Positions 18,442 through 26,783 of a stretch of DNA of 64,000 bases are shown one piece after another (within the stretch, counting starts at the first letter, position 1; every line of letters begins with the position of its first letter). The DNA lies in the NCBI GenBank assembly GCA_052035645.1, contig JBPOHK010000063.1, forward strand, positions 5,159 to 69,158, in the 5' to 3' direction. The notes under the pieces are model-generated. The model ran no database searches. It had not been told where the DNA came from and saw only the letters and a list, made by a program, of their open reading frames with translations. The translations under genes were made by a program, and so were the position numbers. This DNA is from RPQJ01 sp052035645. Its GTDB lineage: Bacteria > Pseudomonadota > Gammaproteobacteria > Steroidobacterales > Steroidobacteraceae.

Positions 18442-19190
18442 GGACGTTCCGATTCCGGTGTGGGAGCGCGCTCGAGGCTCAGCGCGATGAAGACGACGAG
18501 CGCAGCCAGCGCCAGCGCCAGCCACTGCACAGCGTAGCCGAGGTGGCGCTCGGGCGGAAACTCGAGCGCCGGTCGCCAGACCCGCTCGTAGCCGCCCGGC
18601 TGGTCCGCGTCGAGCAGCAGGATGCGCGGCTCGACGGGCTCGCCGAGCACCCGCTCGAGGTCGTCGAACGTGGGGAAGAGCAGCACGCGCGGCCAGCGCG
18701 TGTCGCCCGGCGTGTCCGCGGCGCCCACCCGGATGCCGGGCACCGGCAACTGGTCGAGACGGCCGGCGACGGTGCGCGGCCCGGCGTCGATCGTCACCTC
18801 CGGCAGCACCTCGCGGCGCAGGCCGAGCGGTACCCAGCCGCGATCGACCAGCAGCGGCCGCCCGCCGTCCTCCCGCCGCAACGGCGTCAGCACGCGGAAG
18901 CCCGCGCGGCCCGTGCTGGACGGCATGTTGTCGATCAGCACCTGGTGCGCGGGATCGTAGCGGCCGCGCACCGAGAGGTGGTGGTAGCGCGGCAACGACT
19001 CGACGCTGCCCCCGCCCAGCACCGCCGTGCGCTCGAGGCCGCGGTCGAAGGCGTCGATCAGCGCCTGCTTCTCGCGGGCCCGGCCGAGCTGCCAGTTGGC
19101 CAGCGCCAGCGCCGCCGCGATCACGACGCACACCGCCAGCGCGGCCCAGCCGCGCGGCGCGAACACGCGATTGCCGATCGCGACCCTCAT
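18438..19190 (-). CDS. SURF1-family cytochrome oxidase assembly protein
   Basis: 250 residues with one helix at each end and the SURF1 periplasmic domain between. Diagnostic stretches are ANWQLGRAREK, GRYDPAHQVLIDN, GFRVLTPLRREDG and LLVDRGWVPLG. SURF1 aids haem A insertion into subunit I. It heads the run surf1, SCO-like, ctaA, ctaB, vanZ-like. Confidence 0.93.
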   Translation of the reverse strand: MRVAIGNRVFAPRGWAALAVCVVIAAALALANWQLGRAREKQALIDAFDRGLERTAVLGGGSVESLPRYHHLSVRGRYDPAHQVLIDNMPSSTGRAGFRVLTPLRREDGGRPLLVDRGWVPLGLRREVLPEVTIDAGPRTVAGRLDQLPVPGIRVGAADTPGDTRWPRVLLFPTFDDLERVLGEPVEPRILLLDADQPGGYERVWRPALEFPPERHLGYAVQWLALALAALVVFIALSLERAPTPESERP

Positions 19191-19197
19191 CTATACT
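19171..19197 (+). promoter_or_regulatory. candidate promoter for the 68-residue membrane protein
   Basis: TTGCCG (19171-19176) and TATACT (19192-19197) are separated by 15 bases, a little short for sigma-70. They lie 28 bases before the downstream ATG and overlap the start of the divergent surf1 gene. Confidence 0.4.
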
Positions 19198-19224
19198 GTC
19201 CGTCCTGCCAACGACCGTCTCGCC

Positions 19225-19431
19225 ATGATCAAGCTGCTCATCCTGCTCACGCTGGCTGCCATCGTCGCGAGCCTGTTCTCCGGCCTCTTCCACCTGGTCA
19301 GGGACGAAGGCCAGTCCCGGCGCATGGTCAATGCGCTCACGGTGCGCATCGCCCTGTCGGTCCTGCTGTTCATCCTGCTGTTCGTCGCCTGGCGCGGCGG
19401 GATGATCCAGCCGCACGGCCTCGGCCGCTAG
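19225..19431 (+). CDS. small two-helix membrane protein (DUF2909/twin transmembrane)
   Basis: 68 residues: helix at about 3-22, a short polar loop (RDEGQSRRMVNALTVR), helix at about 41-61. This size and layout, next to surf1 and divergent from it, is the usual setting of the twin-transmembrane (DUF2909) protein in oxidase clusters. Its role is unknown; help in oxidase assembly is inferred from position. An upstream in-frame start would overlap surf1 and add non-hydrophobic sequence, so ATG 19225 was taken. Confidence 0.8.
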   Translation: MIKLLILLTLAAIVASLFSGLFHLVRDEGQSRRMVNALTVRIALSVLLFILLFVAWRGGMIQPHGLGR

Positions 19432-19454
19432 CCTCGCCGCGGATCGCGCCAGAG

Positions 19455-19478
19455 AAAAAGGCCGGCAGAGCCGGCCTT
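19455..19478 (-). terminator. intrinsic terminator of the cytochrome oxidase operon
   Basis: A perfect 9-base stem (19458-19466 with 19470-19478, loop of 3) is followed on the minus strand by TTTTT (19455-19459 overlapping the stem base). It lies 45 bases after the ctaE stop and so closes ctaC-ctaE. On the plus strand the stem could also help end the small-protein gene, but no T-tract follows on that side. Confidence 0.85.
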
Positions 19479-19522
19479 CTCCCCTGTCGACCGTCGTCCG
19501 GCGCGGATGCCGGCGCGCCGGC

Positions 19523-20404
19523 TCAGATCCAGTAGACGAAGATGAACAGGCCCAGCCACACCACGTCGACGAAGTGCCAGTACCAGGCCACGCCTTCGAA
19601 CGCGAAGTGGTGCGTCGGCGTGAAGTGGCCCTTCATGACGCGCAGCCAGATCACCAGCAGCATGATCGCGCCGATCGTCACGTGCAGGCCGTGGAAGCCC
19701 GTCAGCATGAAGAAGGTCGACCCGTAGACACCGCTGCCGAGCGTCAGGTTCAGCTCGTGGTAGGCGTGCGCGTACTCGGTCGCCTGCAGGTAGACGAACA
19801 GGAAGCCGAGCAGGAAGGTGGCCGCGAGGAAGACCTTCAGCACGCCGCGGTTGCCCGCCTTGAGGGCGTGGTGCGCGATGGTGATGGTGACGCCCGAGGT
19901 GAGCAGGATCGCGGTGTTCCAGGCCGGCAGGCCGAACGCCGGGATGGTCTCGAAGGAGCCGCCCACCGCCTGCGGGCCGTTGGTCGGCCAGGACGGCACG
20001 TAGTCCTTCCAGAGGTAGAAGTTGGTGAGGAACTTCGAGCCCTCGCCGCCGAGCCACGGCACCGACAGCGAGCGCGCGTAGTACAGCGCGCCGAAGAACG
20101 CCGCGAAGAACATCACCTCGGAGAAGATGAACCACATCATCCCCATCCGGAACGACTTGTCGACGCCGGCGTTGTACATGCCGGCTTCGCTCTCGCCGAT
20201 CACCGTGCCGAACCAGCCGAAGAACATGTAGGCGACCAGCGCGAGGCCGCCGTACAGGATCCAGGGCCCGAGGTCGACGCCGTTCAGCAGGGCGGAGGCC
20301 CCCAGCATGGTGATGAACAGCGAGACCGAGCCGACGATCGGCCACTTGCTGCCGTGCGGGATGTAGTACTTGCCGGCGCCGTGCGTCGTGGGTGCGTGAA
20401 CCAT
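19523..20404 (-). CDS. ctaE: cytochrome c oxidase subunit III
   Basis: 293 residues with seven helices. Family stretches include YYIPHGSKWPIVGS, FGWFGTVIGESE, EVMFFAAFFGALYYARS, EYAHAYHELNLTLGSGVYGSTFFMLTGFHGLHV (two segments of this) and WYWHFVDVVWLGLF. It is part of the aa3-type terminal oxidase in the inner membrane. It is the last gene of ctaCD-small protein-ctaG-ctaE. Confidence 0.97.
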   Translation of the reverse strand: MVHAPTTHGAGKYYIPHGSKWPIVGSVSLFITMLGASALLNGVDLGPWILYGGLALVAYMFFGWFGTVIGESEAGMYNAGVDKSFRMGMMWFIFSEVMFFAAFFGALYYARSLSVPWLGGEGSKFLTNFYLWKDYVPSWPTNGPQAVGGSFETIPAFGLPAWNTAILLTSGVTITIAHHALKAGNRGVLKVFLAATFLLGFLFVYLQATEYAHAYHELNLTLGSGVYGSTFFMLTGFHGLHVTIGAIMLLVIWLRVMKGHFTPTHHFAFEGVAWYWHFVDVVWLGLFIFVYWI

Positions 20405-20432
20405 GGGCGAGCCTCTGTGTCGGGTCCTTCGG

Positions 20433-20975
20433 TCAGCGTGCCGCGAGCTTCTGCCCGGGCATCACGTACATGGAATAGGCGAGCGTCATGCGGTCCACCG
20501 AGGCCGGCAGCGCCGGGTCGACGATGAATCGCACGGTGAACTCGCGTTCCTCCGCCGGCCCGAAGGCCTGCGGCGTGAAGCAGAAGCACTCGGTCTTCTG
20601 CAGGTAGCGGGAGGTGGTGATCGGCGCCACGCTCGGGACCGCCTGCGCCGTCACCGGCACGGTCGCGCGGCTGCGGATCCGGAACTTCGCCTCGTACAAC
20701 CGCCCCGGCTGCAGCGTCAGCTCGCGAGTCTCCGGCGTCAGCTCGAAGTCGCTGCCGTCGGGCAGCAGCGACATGAACTCGAGGCGCACCTGCCGGCCCG
20801 CGGCCGTCTCGCTCGCCAGCAGCGTGCTGGGGCGGTCGTTGACCTTGATGCCCGCCGCCTCGCAGATCACGTCGTACAGCGGCACCAGCGCGAAGCCGAA
20901 CGCGAAGCTGCCCGCGACCATCAGCACGAGGCCGCGGATCAGCGAACGGTCGAGCCGGGGCGCCTGCCTGCTCAC
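20433..20975 (-). CDS. ctaG: cytochrome c oxidase copper chaperone CtaG (Cox11)
   Basis: 180 residues: one N-terminal helix, then an immunoglobulin-like periplasmic domain with the copper site ECFCFTPQ. It delivers copper to Cu(B) of subunit I. The start is GTG at 20975, one base after the stop of the 41-residue protein, a coupled arrangement. Confidence 0.95.
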   Translation of the reverse strand: MSRQAPRLDRSLIRGLVLMVAGSFAFGFALVPLYDVICEAAGIKVNDRPSTLLASETAAGRQVRLEFMSLLPDGSDFELTPETRELTLQPGRLYEAKFRIRSRATVPVTAQAVPSVAPITTSRYLQKTECFCFTPQAFGPAEEREFTVRFIVDPALPASVDRMTLAYSMYVMPGQKLAAR

Positions 20976-20976
20976 G

Positions 20977-21102
20977 TCAGGGCTGCGCCTTCAGGACGCT
21001 CGAAGCGATGAACGCGACGTAGATGCCGAGCGCCGTCAGCGCCAGGACGAAAGTCGTCCAGCGGATGCGACGGCGCTGCTCCTCGGTCGGTCCGTTCGTC
21101 AT
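20977..21102 (-). CDS. cytochrome oxidase small assembly protein
   Basis: 41 residues: a polar N-terminus (MTNGPTEEQRRRIRW) and one membrane helix (TTFVLALTALGIYVAFIASS). It fits between ctaD (11 bases before it) and ctaG (1 base after), exactly where a 40-50 residue single-helix protein is found in many proteobacterial aa3 operons. Its action is unknown; assembly of the oxidase is inferred from position. Confidence 0.8.
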   Translation of the reverse strand: MTNGPTEEQRRRIRWTTFVLALTALGIYVAFIASSVLKAQP

Positions 21103-21113
21103 GCCGTTGCCGC

Positions 21114-22712
21114 TCACTTGACCAGCGGCGCCTCGTCGAAGGTGTGGTACGGGGCCGGCGAGGGCACCGTCCACTCGAGGCTGGTCGTGCGGGCGTCGTC
21201 CCACACGGCCGCCGTGGCCGGGGCGCCCGAGCGCGCGCACTTCCAGACGATGTACACGAACAGCAGCTGCGAGAGGCCGAAGCCGAACGCGCCGATCGAG
21301 GACACCATGTTCCAGTCGGCGAACTGCGTCGAGTAGTCCGGGATGCGCCGCGGCATGCCGGCGAGGCCGAGGAAGTGCTGCGGGAAGAACAGCACGTTCA
21401 CGAAGATCGCCGACGCCCAGAAGTGCAGCTTGGCGAGCGCCATGTCGTACATGTGGCCGGTCCACTTCGGCAGCCAGTAGTACACGCCCGCCATGATGGC
21501 GAACACGGCGCCCGGCACCAGCACGTAGTGGAAGTGCGCCACGATGAAGTAGGTGTCGTGGTACTGGAAGTCGACCGGCGCGATGGCCATCATCAGGCCG
21601 GAGAAGCCGCCGATCGTGAACAGGAACAGGAAGGCCAGCGCAAACAGCATCGGCGGCTCGAAGGTCAGCGAACCCTTCCACATGGTCGCCGTCCAGTTGA
21701 AGACCTTCACGCCCGTCGGCACCGCGATCAGCATGGTCGAGAGCATGAAGAACATCTCGCCCGCGAGCGGCATGCCCACGGTGAACATGTGGTGCGCCCA
21801 GACGATGAACGAGAGGAAGGCGATCGAGGCCGTCGCGTACACCATCGAGTCGTAGCCGAACAGCGGCTTGCGCGAGAACGCCGGGATGATCTCCGAGACG
21901 ATCCCGAACGCCGGCAGGATCATGATGTAGACCTCGGGGTGCCCGAAGAACCAGAAGATGTGCTGGTAGAGCACCGGGTCGCCGCCGCCGGCCGCCGCGA
22001 AGAACGTGGTGTGGAAGAAGTGGTCGGTGAGCAGCATGGTCACCGCGCCCGCGAACACCGGCATCACCGCGATCAGCAGGTAGGCCGTGATCAGCCAAGT
22101 CCACACGAACAGCGGCATCTTCAGCAGCGACATGCCGGGCGCGCGCAGGTTCATGATCGTGACGATGATGTTGATCGAGCCCATGATCGAGGAGGCGCCC
22201 GCGAGGTGGATCGCGAAGATCGCGAGCGGCAGCGCGTCGCCGGTCTGCAGCACCAGCGGCGGATAGAGGGTCCAGCCGCCGGCGGGGCCGCCGCCCGGCA
22301 TGAACAGCGAGAGGATCAGCAGCGAGAACGCCGACACCAGCAGCCAGAAGCTGAAGTTGTTCATGCGCGGCAGCGCCATGTCGGGCGCGCCGATCTGCAG
22401 CGGGATCATCCAGTTGGCGAGGCCGACCGTGGCCGGCATCACCGCGCCGAACACCATGATCAGCGCGTGCACGGTGGTCATGGTGTTGAAGAAGCCCGGG
22501 TCGACCAGCTGCATGCCCGGCATGAACAGCTCGGCGCGGATCACGAGCGCCATCGCGCCGCCGGTGAGGAACATGACCAGGCTGAACACCAGGTACATCG
22601 TGCCGATGTCCTTGTGGTTCGTGGTGGTCAGCCAGCGCATGATTCCCTTCGCCGGGCCGTGATCGTCGTGGCCGTGGCCGGCCGCGTGGTCGTGGGTGTG
22701 GCTCGAGCTCAT
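21114..22712 (-). CDS. ctaD: cytochrome c oxidase subunit I
   Basis: 532 residues with twelve helices. Haem and Cu(B) ligands fall in the expected stretches: TTVHALIMVFG (low-spin haem His), WFFGHPEVYIMILP (Cu(B) His and cross-linked Tyr; YI at the E-V-Y site places it in the A-type group), HHMFTVG and VAHFHYVLVPG. It reduces O2 and pumps protons. Confidence 0.98.
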   Translation of the reverse strand: MSSSHTHDHAAGHGHDDHGPAKGIMRWLTTTNHKDIGTMYLVFSLVMFLTGGAMALVIRAELFMPGMQLVDPGFFNTMTTVHALIMVFGAVMPATVGLANWMIPLQIGAPDMALPRMNNFSFWLLVSAFSLLILSLFMPGGGPAGGWTLYPPLVLQTGDALPLAIFAIHLAGASSIMGSINIIVTIMNLRAPGMSLLKMPLFVWTWLITAYLLIAVMPVFAGAVTMLLTDHFFHTTFFAAAGGGDPVLYQHIFWFFGHPEVYIMILPAFGIVSEIIPAFSRKPLFGYDSMVYATASIAFLSFIVWAHHMFTVGMPLAGEMFFMLSTMLIAVPTGVKVFNWTATMWKGSLTFEPPMLFALAFLFLFTIGGFSGLMMAIAPVDFQYHDTYFIVAHFHYVLVPGAVFAIMAGVYYWLPKWTGHMYDMALAKLHFWASAIFVNVLFFPQHFLGLAGMPRRIPDYSTQFADWNMVSSIGAFGFGLSQLLFVYIVWKCARSGAPATAAVWDDARTTSLEWTVPSPAPYHTFDEAPLVK

Positions 22713-22719
22713 CGTTCGA

Positions 22720-23610
22720 TTACTCCGCGTTGGCGACCCGCAGGGTCGTCTCGGTTTTCTGGGCGGGGGCGGTCAGCCGGGCCGTCTGCGCGGCGCGCGG
22801 GGCCGCGGCCTGGCGCGCGGCCTTCTGGTCGGCCAGCCACTTGTCGTAGCCGTCCTGCGGCAGCACGACCACGACGATCGGCATGAAGCCGTGGTCGCGG
22901 CCGCAGAGCTCGACGCACTGGCCGCGGAACACGCCTTCCTTCGTCGCGGTGAACCACATCTCGTTGATGTAGCCCGGGATCGCGTCCTTCTTGATGGCGA
23001 AATCCGGCACCCACCAGGCGTGGATCACGTCCGCCGAGGTGATCAGCACGCGCACCTTCTTGCCGACGGGTACGACCAGCGGGTTGTCGACGTCGAGCAG
23101 GTAGTTGTCCACCGTGTACGGGTTGACGCCCGAGTCGAGCTGGCGGGCCTCGTTGCTCGGGGTCGCCAGGGTCGAGAAGAAGGAGACGCCCTGGTCGACG
23201 TACTCGTACTGCCACTTCCACTGGTAGCCGGTCACCTTCACGGTGAGCTCGGAGTCGCGGGTGTCGTCGATGGCGACCAGCGTCTTCGCGGCCGGGATCG
23301 CCATCGCCACCAGGATCAGCACCGGGATGACGGTCCAGACGATCTCCGCGGTCGTACTGTGGTCGAAGGTGGCCGGCACGGCGCCCTTCGATTTCCGGAA
23401 GGTGGCGATCGAGTAGATCATCACGCCGAACACCGCGACGGCGATGGCGACGCAGACCCAGAGGATCAGCATGTGCAGGTCGTAGATCTCCTCGCTGAGC
23501 GGCGTCACGCCGACGCGCAGGTTGAGGTCGGACCAGGCCGCGAAGGCCGGGCGGGCCGCGAAGGCCGTCAGTGCCGCGGCAGCCGCGAGCGCGCGCTTCA
23601 CCATCTTCAT
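22720..23610 (-). CDS. ctaC: cytochrome c oxidase subunit II
   Basis: 296 residues with a signal peptide (cleavage near ARPAFA-AW), two helices and a cupredoxin domain. The Cu(A) site is complete: HAWWVPDF and GQCVELCGRDHGFMP. WQYEYVDQG is the electron-entry aromatic region. There is no C-terminal fused cytochrome c domain; instead the tail after about residue 255 is Ala/Gln-rich and disordered. It is the first gene of the operon. Confidence 0.97.
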   Translation of the reverse strand: MKMVKRALAAAAALTAFAARPAFAAWSDLNLRVGVTPLSEEIYDLHMLILWVCVAIAVAVFGVMIYSIATFRKSKGAVPATFDHSTTAEIVWTVIPVLILVAMAIPAAKTLVAIDDTRDSELTVKVTGYQWKWQYEYVDQGVSFFSTLATPSNEARQLDSGVNPYTVDNYLLDVDNPLVVPVGKKVRVLITSADVIHAWWVPDFAIKKDAIPGYINEMWFTATKEGVFRGQCVELCGRDHGFMPIVVVVLPQDGYDKWLADQKAARQAAAPRAAQTARLTAPAQKTETTLRVANAE

Positions 23611-23637
23611 TGTCGACAGGACTCCCGTGTTGTATGC

Positions 23638-23665
23638 CGGCGGCCAACCCTCGGGCCGGCCGCCG
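23638..23665 (-). other. hairpin in the ctaC leader
   Basis: An 8-base perfect stem (23638-23645 with 23658-23665, loop of 12) lies between the DUF2244 gene and ctaC. There is no T-tract, so it is not an obvious intrinsic terminator; it could shape the ctaC leader RNA. Confidence 0.35.
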
Positions 23666-23683
23666 CGCCCTCGCCGAGCCCGG

Positions 23684-24193
23684 TCAGGGCCCGAGCTCGG
23701 GCGATTCGCTCGTCTTTCCCACCAGCAGGCGGAGGCGCGAAGCCAGGCCGTGCCGCTCCTCCTCCGTGAGGAACCGTCCGACTTCGCAGGCCCGGCCGTG
23801 CGACTCGATGACGAGCCGGCTCGGATGCTGCGTCCTTTGCGGGCCGCGCAGTGTAACCCTCGCCCAGTGACGTGGAAATACCATCAGTCTCATTCCACCT
23901 CGCGAGTCCCGCTCGACCGTGACCGATTCCTCGGACACGACGATCACCTCGCGGGCGGCACCGGCACGCAGGCTGGCCTGCACCGCCCACGCCAGCAGCG
24001 CGATCTCGAGCCCTGCAAAGGGCAGCACCGGCCAGAAGCCCTGGAACGCGAAGAACAGGGCGACCGCGAACGTGACCAGCGCGAGGCTGCCGACGAACCA
24101 CCGCGCCGACGCGGGCGTCAGCGAGCAGTTCGGCGCCAGCACGATGCGGTGCTCGGGCGCGTTCGGCGGCAGGCGGCGGGTGGCGACGACCAT
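23684..24193 (-). CDS. DUF2244 integral membrane protein
   Basis: 169 residues with two central helices (about 33-68) and a C-terminal soluble domain with VESHGRACEVGRFLTEEER-like sequence typical of DUF2244. Function unknown. Start ATG at 24193 (MVVATRRLPP) was chosen; an upstream ATG adds 20 residues without hydrophobic or conserved features. It lies between bioD and ctaC on the same strand, as DUF2244 genes often lie beside oxidase subunit II. Confidence 0.8.
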   Translation of the reverse strand: MVVATRRLPPNAPEHRIVLAPNCSLTPASARWFVGSLALVTFAVALFFAFQGFWPVLPFAGLEIALLAWAVQASLRAGAAREVIVVSEESVTVERDSRGGMRLMVFPRHWARVTLRGPQRTQHPSRLVIESHGRACEVGRFLTEEERHGLASRLRLLVGKTSESPELGP

Positions 24194-24274
24194 CGCGGGA
24201 CCGACTAGGTAAAGACCGCAATGTAGCCGGCTTGGCCTTGCCGGACAACGCACTGGCCCGAACCGCCCCGATTC

Positions 24275-25024
24275 CTAGACCGTGTCCGGCGTCCCCGACG
24301 AGCAGCGCAACGCGAGGTCCACGAGCCCGTCCGTCGCCCATTGTCCGGACAGGCCCGCCGGCCCCGGACCAGCGGGGTCGTGGGGCACGCACGCCAGCGG
24401 CGCTGCTCCCAGCAAGCGCTCCAGGGTGCGCAGGTTGCCGTCGACCCGCTCGAACGCGGGGTCGACGTGGTTGGCGACCCAGCCGAGCAGCCGGCACCGG
24501 CCGGACTGCTCGATCGCCTCGCGGGTCAGGCGGGCATGGTTCAGGCAACCCAGGGTCAGTCCGACCACCAGGACGACCCCGAGGCCGAGCCGCTCCGGCA
24601 GGTCGCTCAGGAAGCCGTCCGGGTGCAAGGGCACCCGCCAGCCGCCGGCGCCCTCGACCAGGGCGAGATCCGCGTCGCGCGTGGCCCGGCCGTACCAGTC
24701 GACCAGTGCCTCCAGGTCGATGACCTGCCCGGCCTCCTCGGCGGCGAGGTGCGGGGCGATGGCCGGCTCGAAGCAGCAGGGGTTCACCTGCTCGTAGGGC
24801 AACCGGACCGGGGCCGCCGCCTGCAGCGCCAGCGCGTCCTCGTTGCGCAGCCGGCCGGCGCCGTCCCGCCGCGAGCCGCTGGCGACTGGCTTCAAGGCCA
24901 CGACCTTCAGGCCCGAGGGCCGCAGGGCCCGGGCCCACGCCGCCGCCACCCGCGTCTTGCCGACGCCGGTGCTGGTGCCGGTGATGAAGATCCCGGGTGT
25001 CCGGGCGGTCGGGGCATCGTTCAC
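24275..25024 (-). CDS. bioD: ATP-dependent dethiobiotin synthetase
   Basis: 249 residues. P-loop GTSTGVGKT near the N-terminus, catalytic LKPVASG, and VEGAGGWRVPL as in BioD. It forms the ureido ring of dethiobiotin from DAPA, CO2 and ATP. The start is GTG at 25024, with only a weak ribosome-binding site. It lies 68 bases after bioC, the only real gap in the biotin cluster. Confidence 0.95.
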   Translation of the reverse strand: MNDAPTARTPGIFITGTSTGVGKTRVAAAWARALRPSGLKVVALKPVASGSRRDGAGRLRNEDALALQAAAPVRLPYEQVNPCCFEPAIAPHLAAEEAGQVIDLEALVDWYGRATRDADLALVEGAGGWRVPLHPDGFLSDLPERLGLGVVLVVGLTLGCLNHARLTREAIEQSGRCRLLGWVANHVDPAFERVDGNLRTLERLLGAAPLACVPHDPAGPGPAGLSGQWATDGLVDLALRCSSGTPDTV

Positions 25025-25092
25025 GTCAGGCTCATATTAGAAGGAGCAACGGAAATATTTCGATGCTGATTGTTAACAAAAATCTAATCATG
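25025..25092 (-). promoter_or_regulatory. AT-rich bioC-bioD spacer with palindrome
   Basis: 68 bases that are strikingly AT-rich for this genome. It contains the perfect 10-base palindrome ttgttaacaa (25070-25079) and, on the minus strand, TAATAT near 25035. This may be a separate promoter/operator for bioD. A second half-site at the BirA spacing was not found. Confidence 0.4.
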
Positions 25093-26001
25093 TCAGGGCG
25101 AACCCCGGTCCCGCCCGGGGCTGCCCCGGCGACCGATGCTGTCGACCGGCACCCGCACTTCGCCGCCCGCGGAGCGCCCGGGCCGTCCGGACCCGGTGGG
25201 ACCCCACGCCTGCCCGAACACGACTTCGTAGGTGGCCGGCAGCAGGCCGTCCGCCCGCCGCTCCGTTTCGTAGGCTTCGATCATGCGCGCCAGCGTGCGC
25301 TTGCCGGTGAGGCCCTTCGGCCGCTCCGTCGCCGCGCTGTGCGCGCCGATCGCCTTGAGGTCGCGCATGAGTCCGCGTACCTCGGTGTACGTGAGCGTAT
25401 AGCGCTCGACGTCCATGACCGGCTCCGCGAGCCCGGCGCGGACCAGCGCGTCGCCGAGGTCGTGCATGTCGATGAACGTGTTGACGTGGGGGTGTGCGCG
25501 GTCGGCCGCCGCCCAGGCGCGCCGCAGCTCGACCAGGGTGTCCGGCCCGAGCGTCGTGAAGGTGAGCAGCCCGCCCGGCCGCAGGACCCGCCGGCATTCG
25601 CGCAGCACGGCATCCGGGTCCGGGCACCATTGCAGCATGAGGCTGCTGAAGACCAGGTCGACGCTCCCGTCGGCGAGGGGCAGCGCGGCGGCGTCCGCGC
25701 CCAGCCGGTCGAACCGCCGCCACAGGGTCTGGCGGCGCCCCGCCTCCCGCAGCATGCCGGGGGCCAGGTCGGCCGCCACCACGCGGGCGCGCCGGTAACG
25801 GCGCTTCAGCTCCAGCGTCGCGTGTCCCGTGCCGGCCCCCAGGTCGAGCACGACGGCCGGGTCGAGGCGCACGAGCTCGAGCCGCCCGAGCAGTTCGCCG
25901 CGGACCCGTGCCTGCAGCACGGCCGCCGCGTCGTACGTCGACGCCGCCCGGCTGAACGAGCCGCGCACCGCCGTCCGGTCGATGTCGAGCGGGTGGGTCA
26001 C
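25093..26001 (-). CDS. bioC: malonyl-ACP O-methyltransferase BioC
   Basis: 302 residues; SAM-binding motif I is VVLDLGAGTGHATLEL and the BioC N-terminal VRGSFSRAASTYD is intact. It methylates malonyl-ACP to start pimelate synthesis. The start is GTG at 26001, overlapping the bioH stop by 4 bases; longer readings run through bioH. The C-terminus beyond about residue 270 is Gly/Arg-rich and about 30 residues longer than usual. Confidence 0.94.
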   Translation of the reverse strand: MTHPLDIDRTAVRGSFSRAASTYDAAAVLQARVRGELLGRLELVRLDPAVVLDLGAGTGHATLELKRRYRRARVVAADLAPGMLREAGRRQTLWRRFDRLGADAAALPLADGSVDLVFSSLMLQWCPDPDAVLRECRRVLRPGGLLTFTTLGPDTLVELRRAWAAADRAHPHVNTFIDMHDLGDALVRAGLAEPVMDVERYTLTYTEVRGLMRDLKAIGAHSAATERPKGLTGKRTLARMIEAYETERRADGLLPATYEVVFGQAWGPTGSGRPGRSAGGEVRVPVDSIGRRGSPGRDRGSP

Positions 26002-26783
26002 GGCGGCGCTCCGCAGCGCGCGAGGAACGGCAGCACCTCGGCCAGCACCTCGGCCGGATGCGAGAGGAACGGCGCGTGCCCGGCCCGCGCGACCAGCTCG
26101 AACCTCGCCGCGGGCAATCGCGACGCGAGCTCGCGGCCCGCCGCGGGCGGCGTCAGCCGGTCGTGCTCGCCCGCGATCACCAGGCTCGGCAGGGCGATGC
26201 GCGCCAGCGCGTCGCGCAGGTCGGCCGAGCGCAGGATGTCGAGCCCCGTCGCCAGCGCCCGGGCGTCCGGCTCGCCGTGCGCGCCCAGCCACTGGCGCAG
26301 GCGGCGCAGGGACTGCGCCGCGTGCTCGTCGCCGAGCGTCTGCAGCGCGAGGAAGTTGCGCACCGTGCCGCGATAGTCCTGCGCGAGTCCGCGTGCGAAG
26401 CCCTCGAGCACCTCGCCCCGCATCCCGGGTTCCCAGTCGTCGCCCGCGACGAAGCGCGGCGTCGTGGCCACGAGCACGAGGGCGCGGACGAGCGACGGCT
26501 GCCGGCGCGCGAGTTCGAGCGCCACCATGCCGCCGAGCGACCAGCCGAGCACCACCGCACCGGCCGGGACGACCGGTTGCACGGCGCTCGCGAGGCCCGC
26601 AAGGTCCGCGATCTCAGGCTGCCAGCCGCTGCGGCCGTGACCCGGCAGGTCGACGACGTGCAGGCGCGCCTGCGCGGCCAGCGTGTCGAGCCACGGGCCC
26701 CACATGCCGCCGTGCAGCGCCCAGCCGTGCAGCAGTACGAGGTCCGGGCCGTCGCCGAGCTGCTCGACGTGCAGCGCGCTCAT
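25998..26783 (-). CDS. bioH: pimeloyl-ACP methyl ester carboxylesterase BioH
   Basis: 261 residues, alpha/beta hydrolase fold. Oxyanion region LLHGWALHGGMWG, nucleophile elbow LGWSLGGMVAL, Asp in IAGEHDRLTPP and His in RAGHAPFLSHP complete the triad. It frees pimeloyl-ACP from its methyl ester. The ATG overlaps the bioF stop by 4 bases. Confidence 0.95.
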   Translation of the reverse strand: MSALHVEQLGDGPDLVLLHGWALHGGMWGPWLDTLAAQARLHVVDLPGHGRSGWQPEIADLAGLASAVQPVVPAGAVVLGWSLGGMVALELARRQPSLVRALVLVATTPRFVAGDDWEPGMRGEVLEGFARGLAQDYRGTVRNFLALQTLGDEHAAQSLRRLRQWLGAHGEPDARALATGLDILRSADLRDALARIALPSLVIAGEHDRLTPPAAGRELASRLPAARFELVARAGHAPFLSHPAEVLAEVLPFLARCGAPP

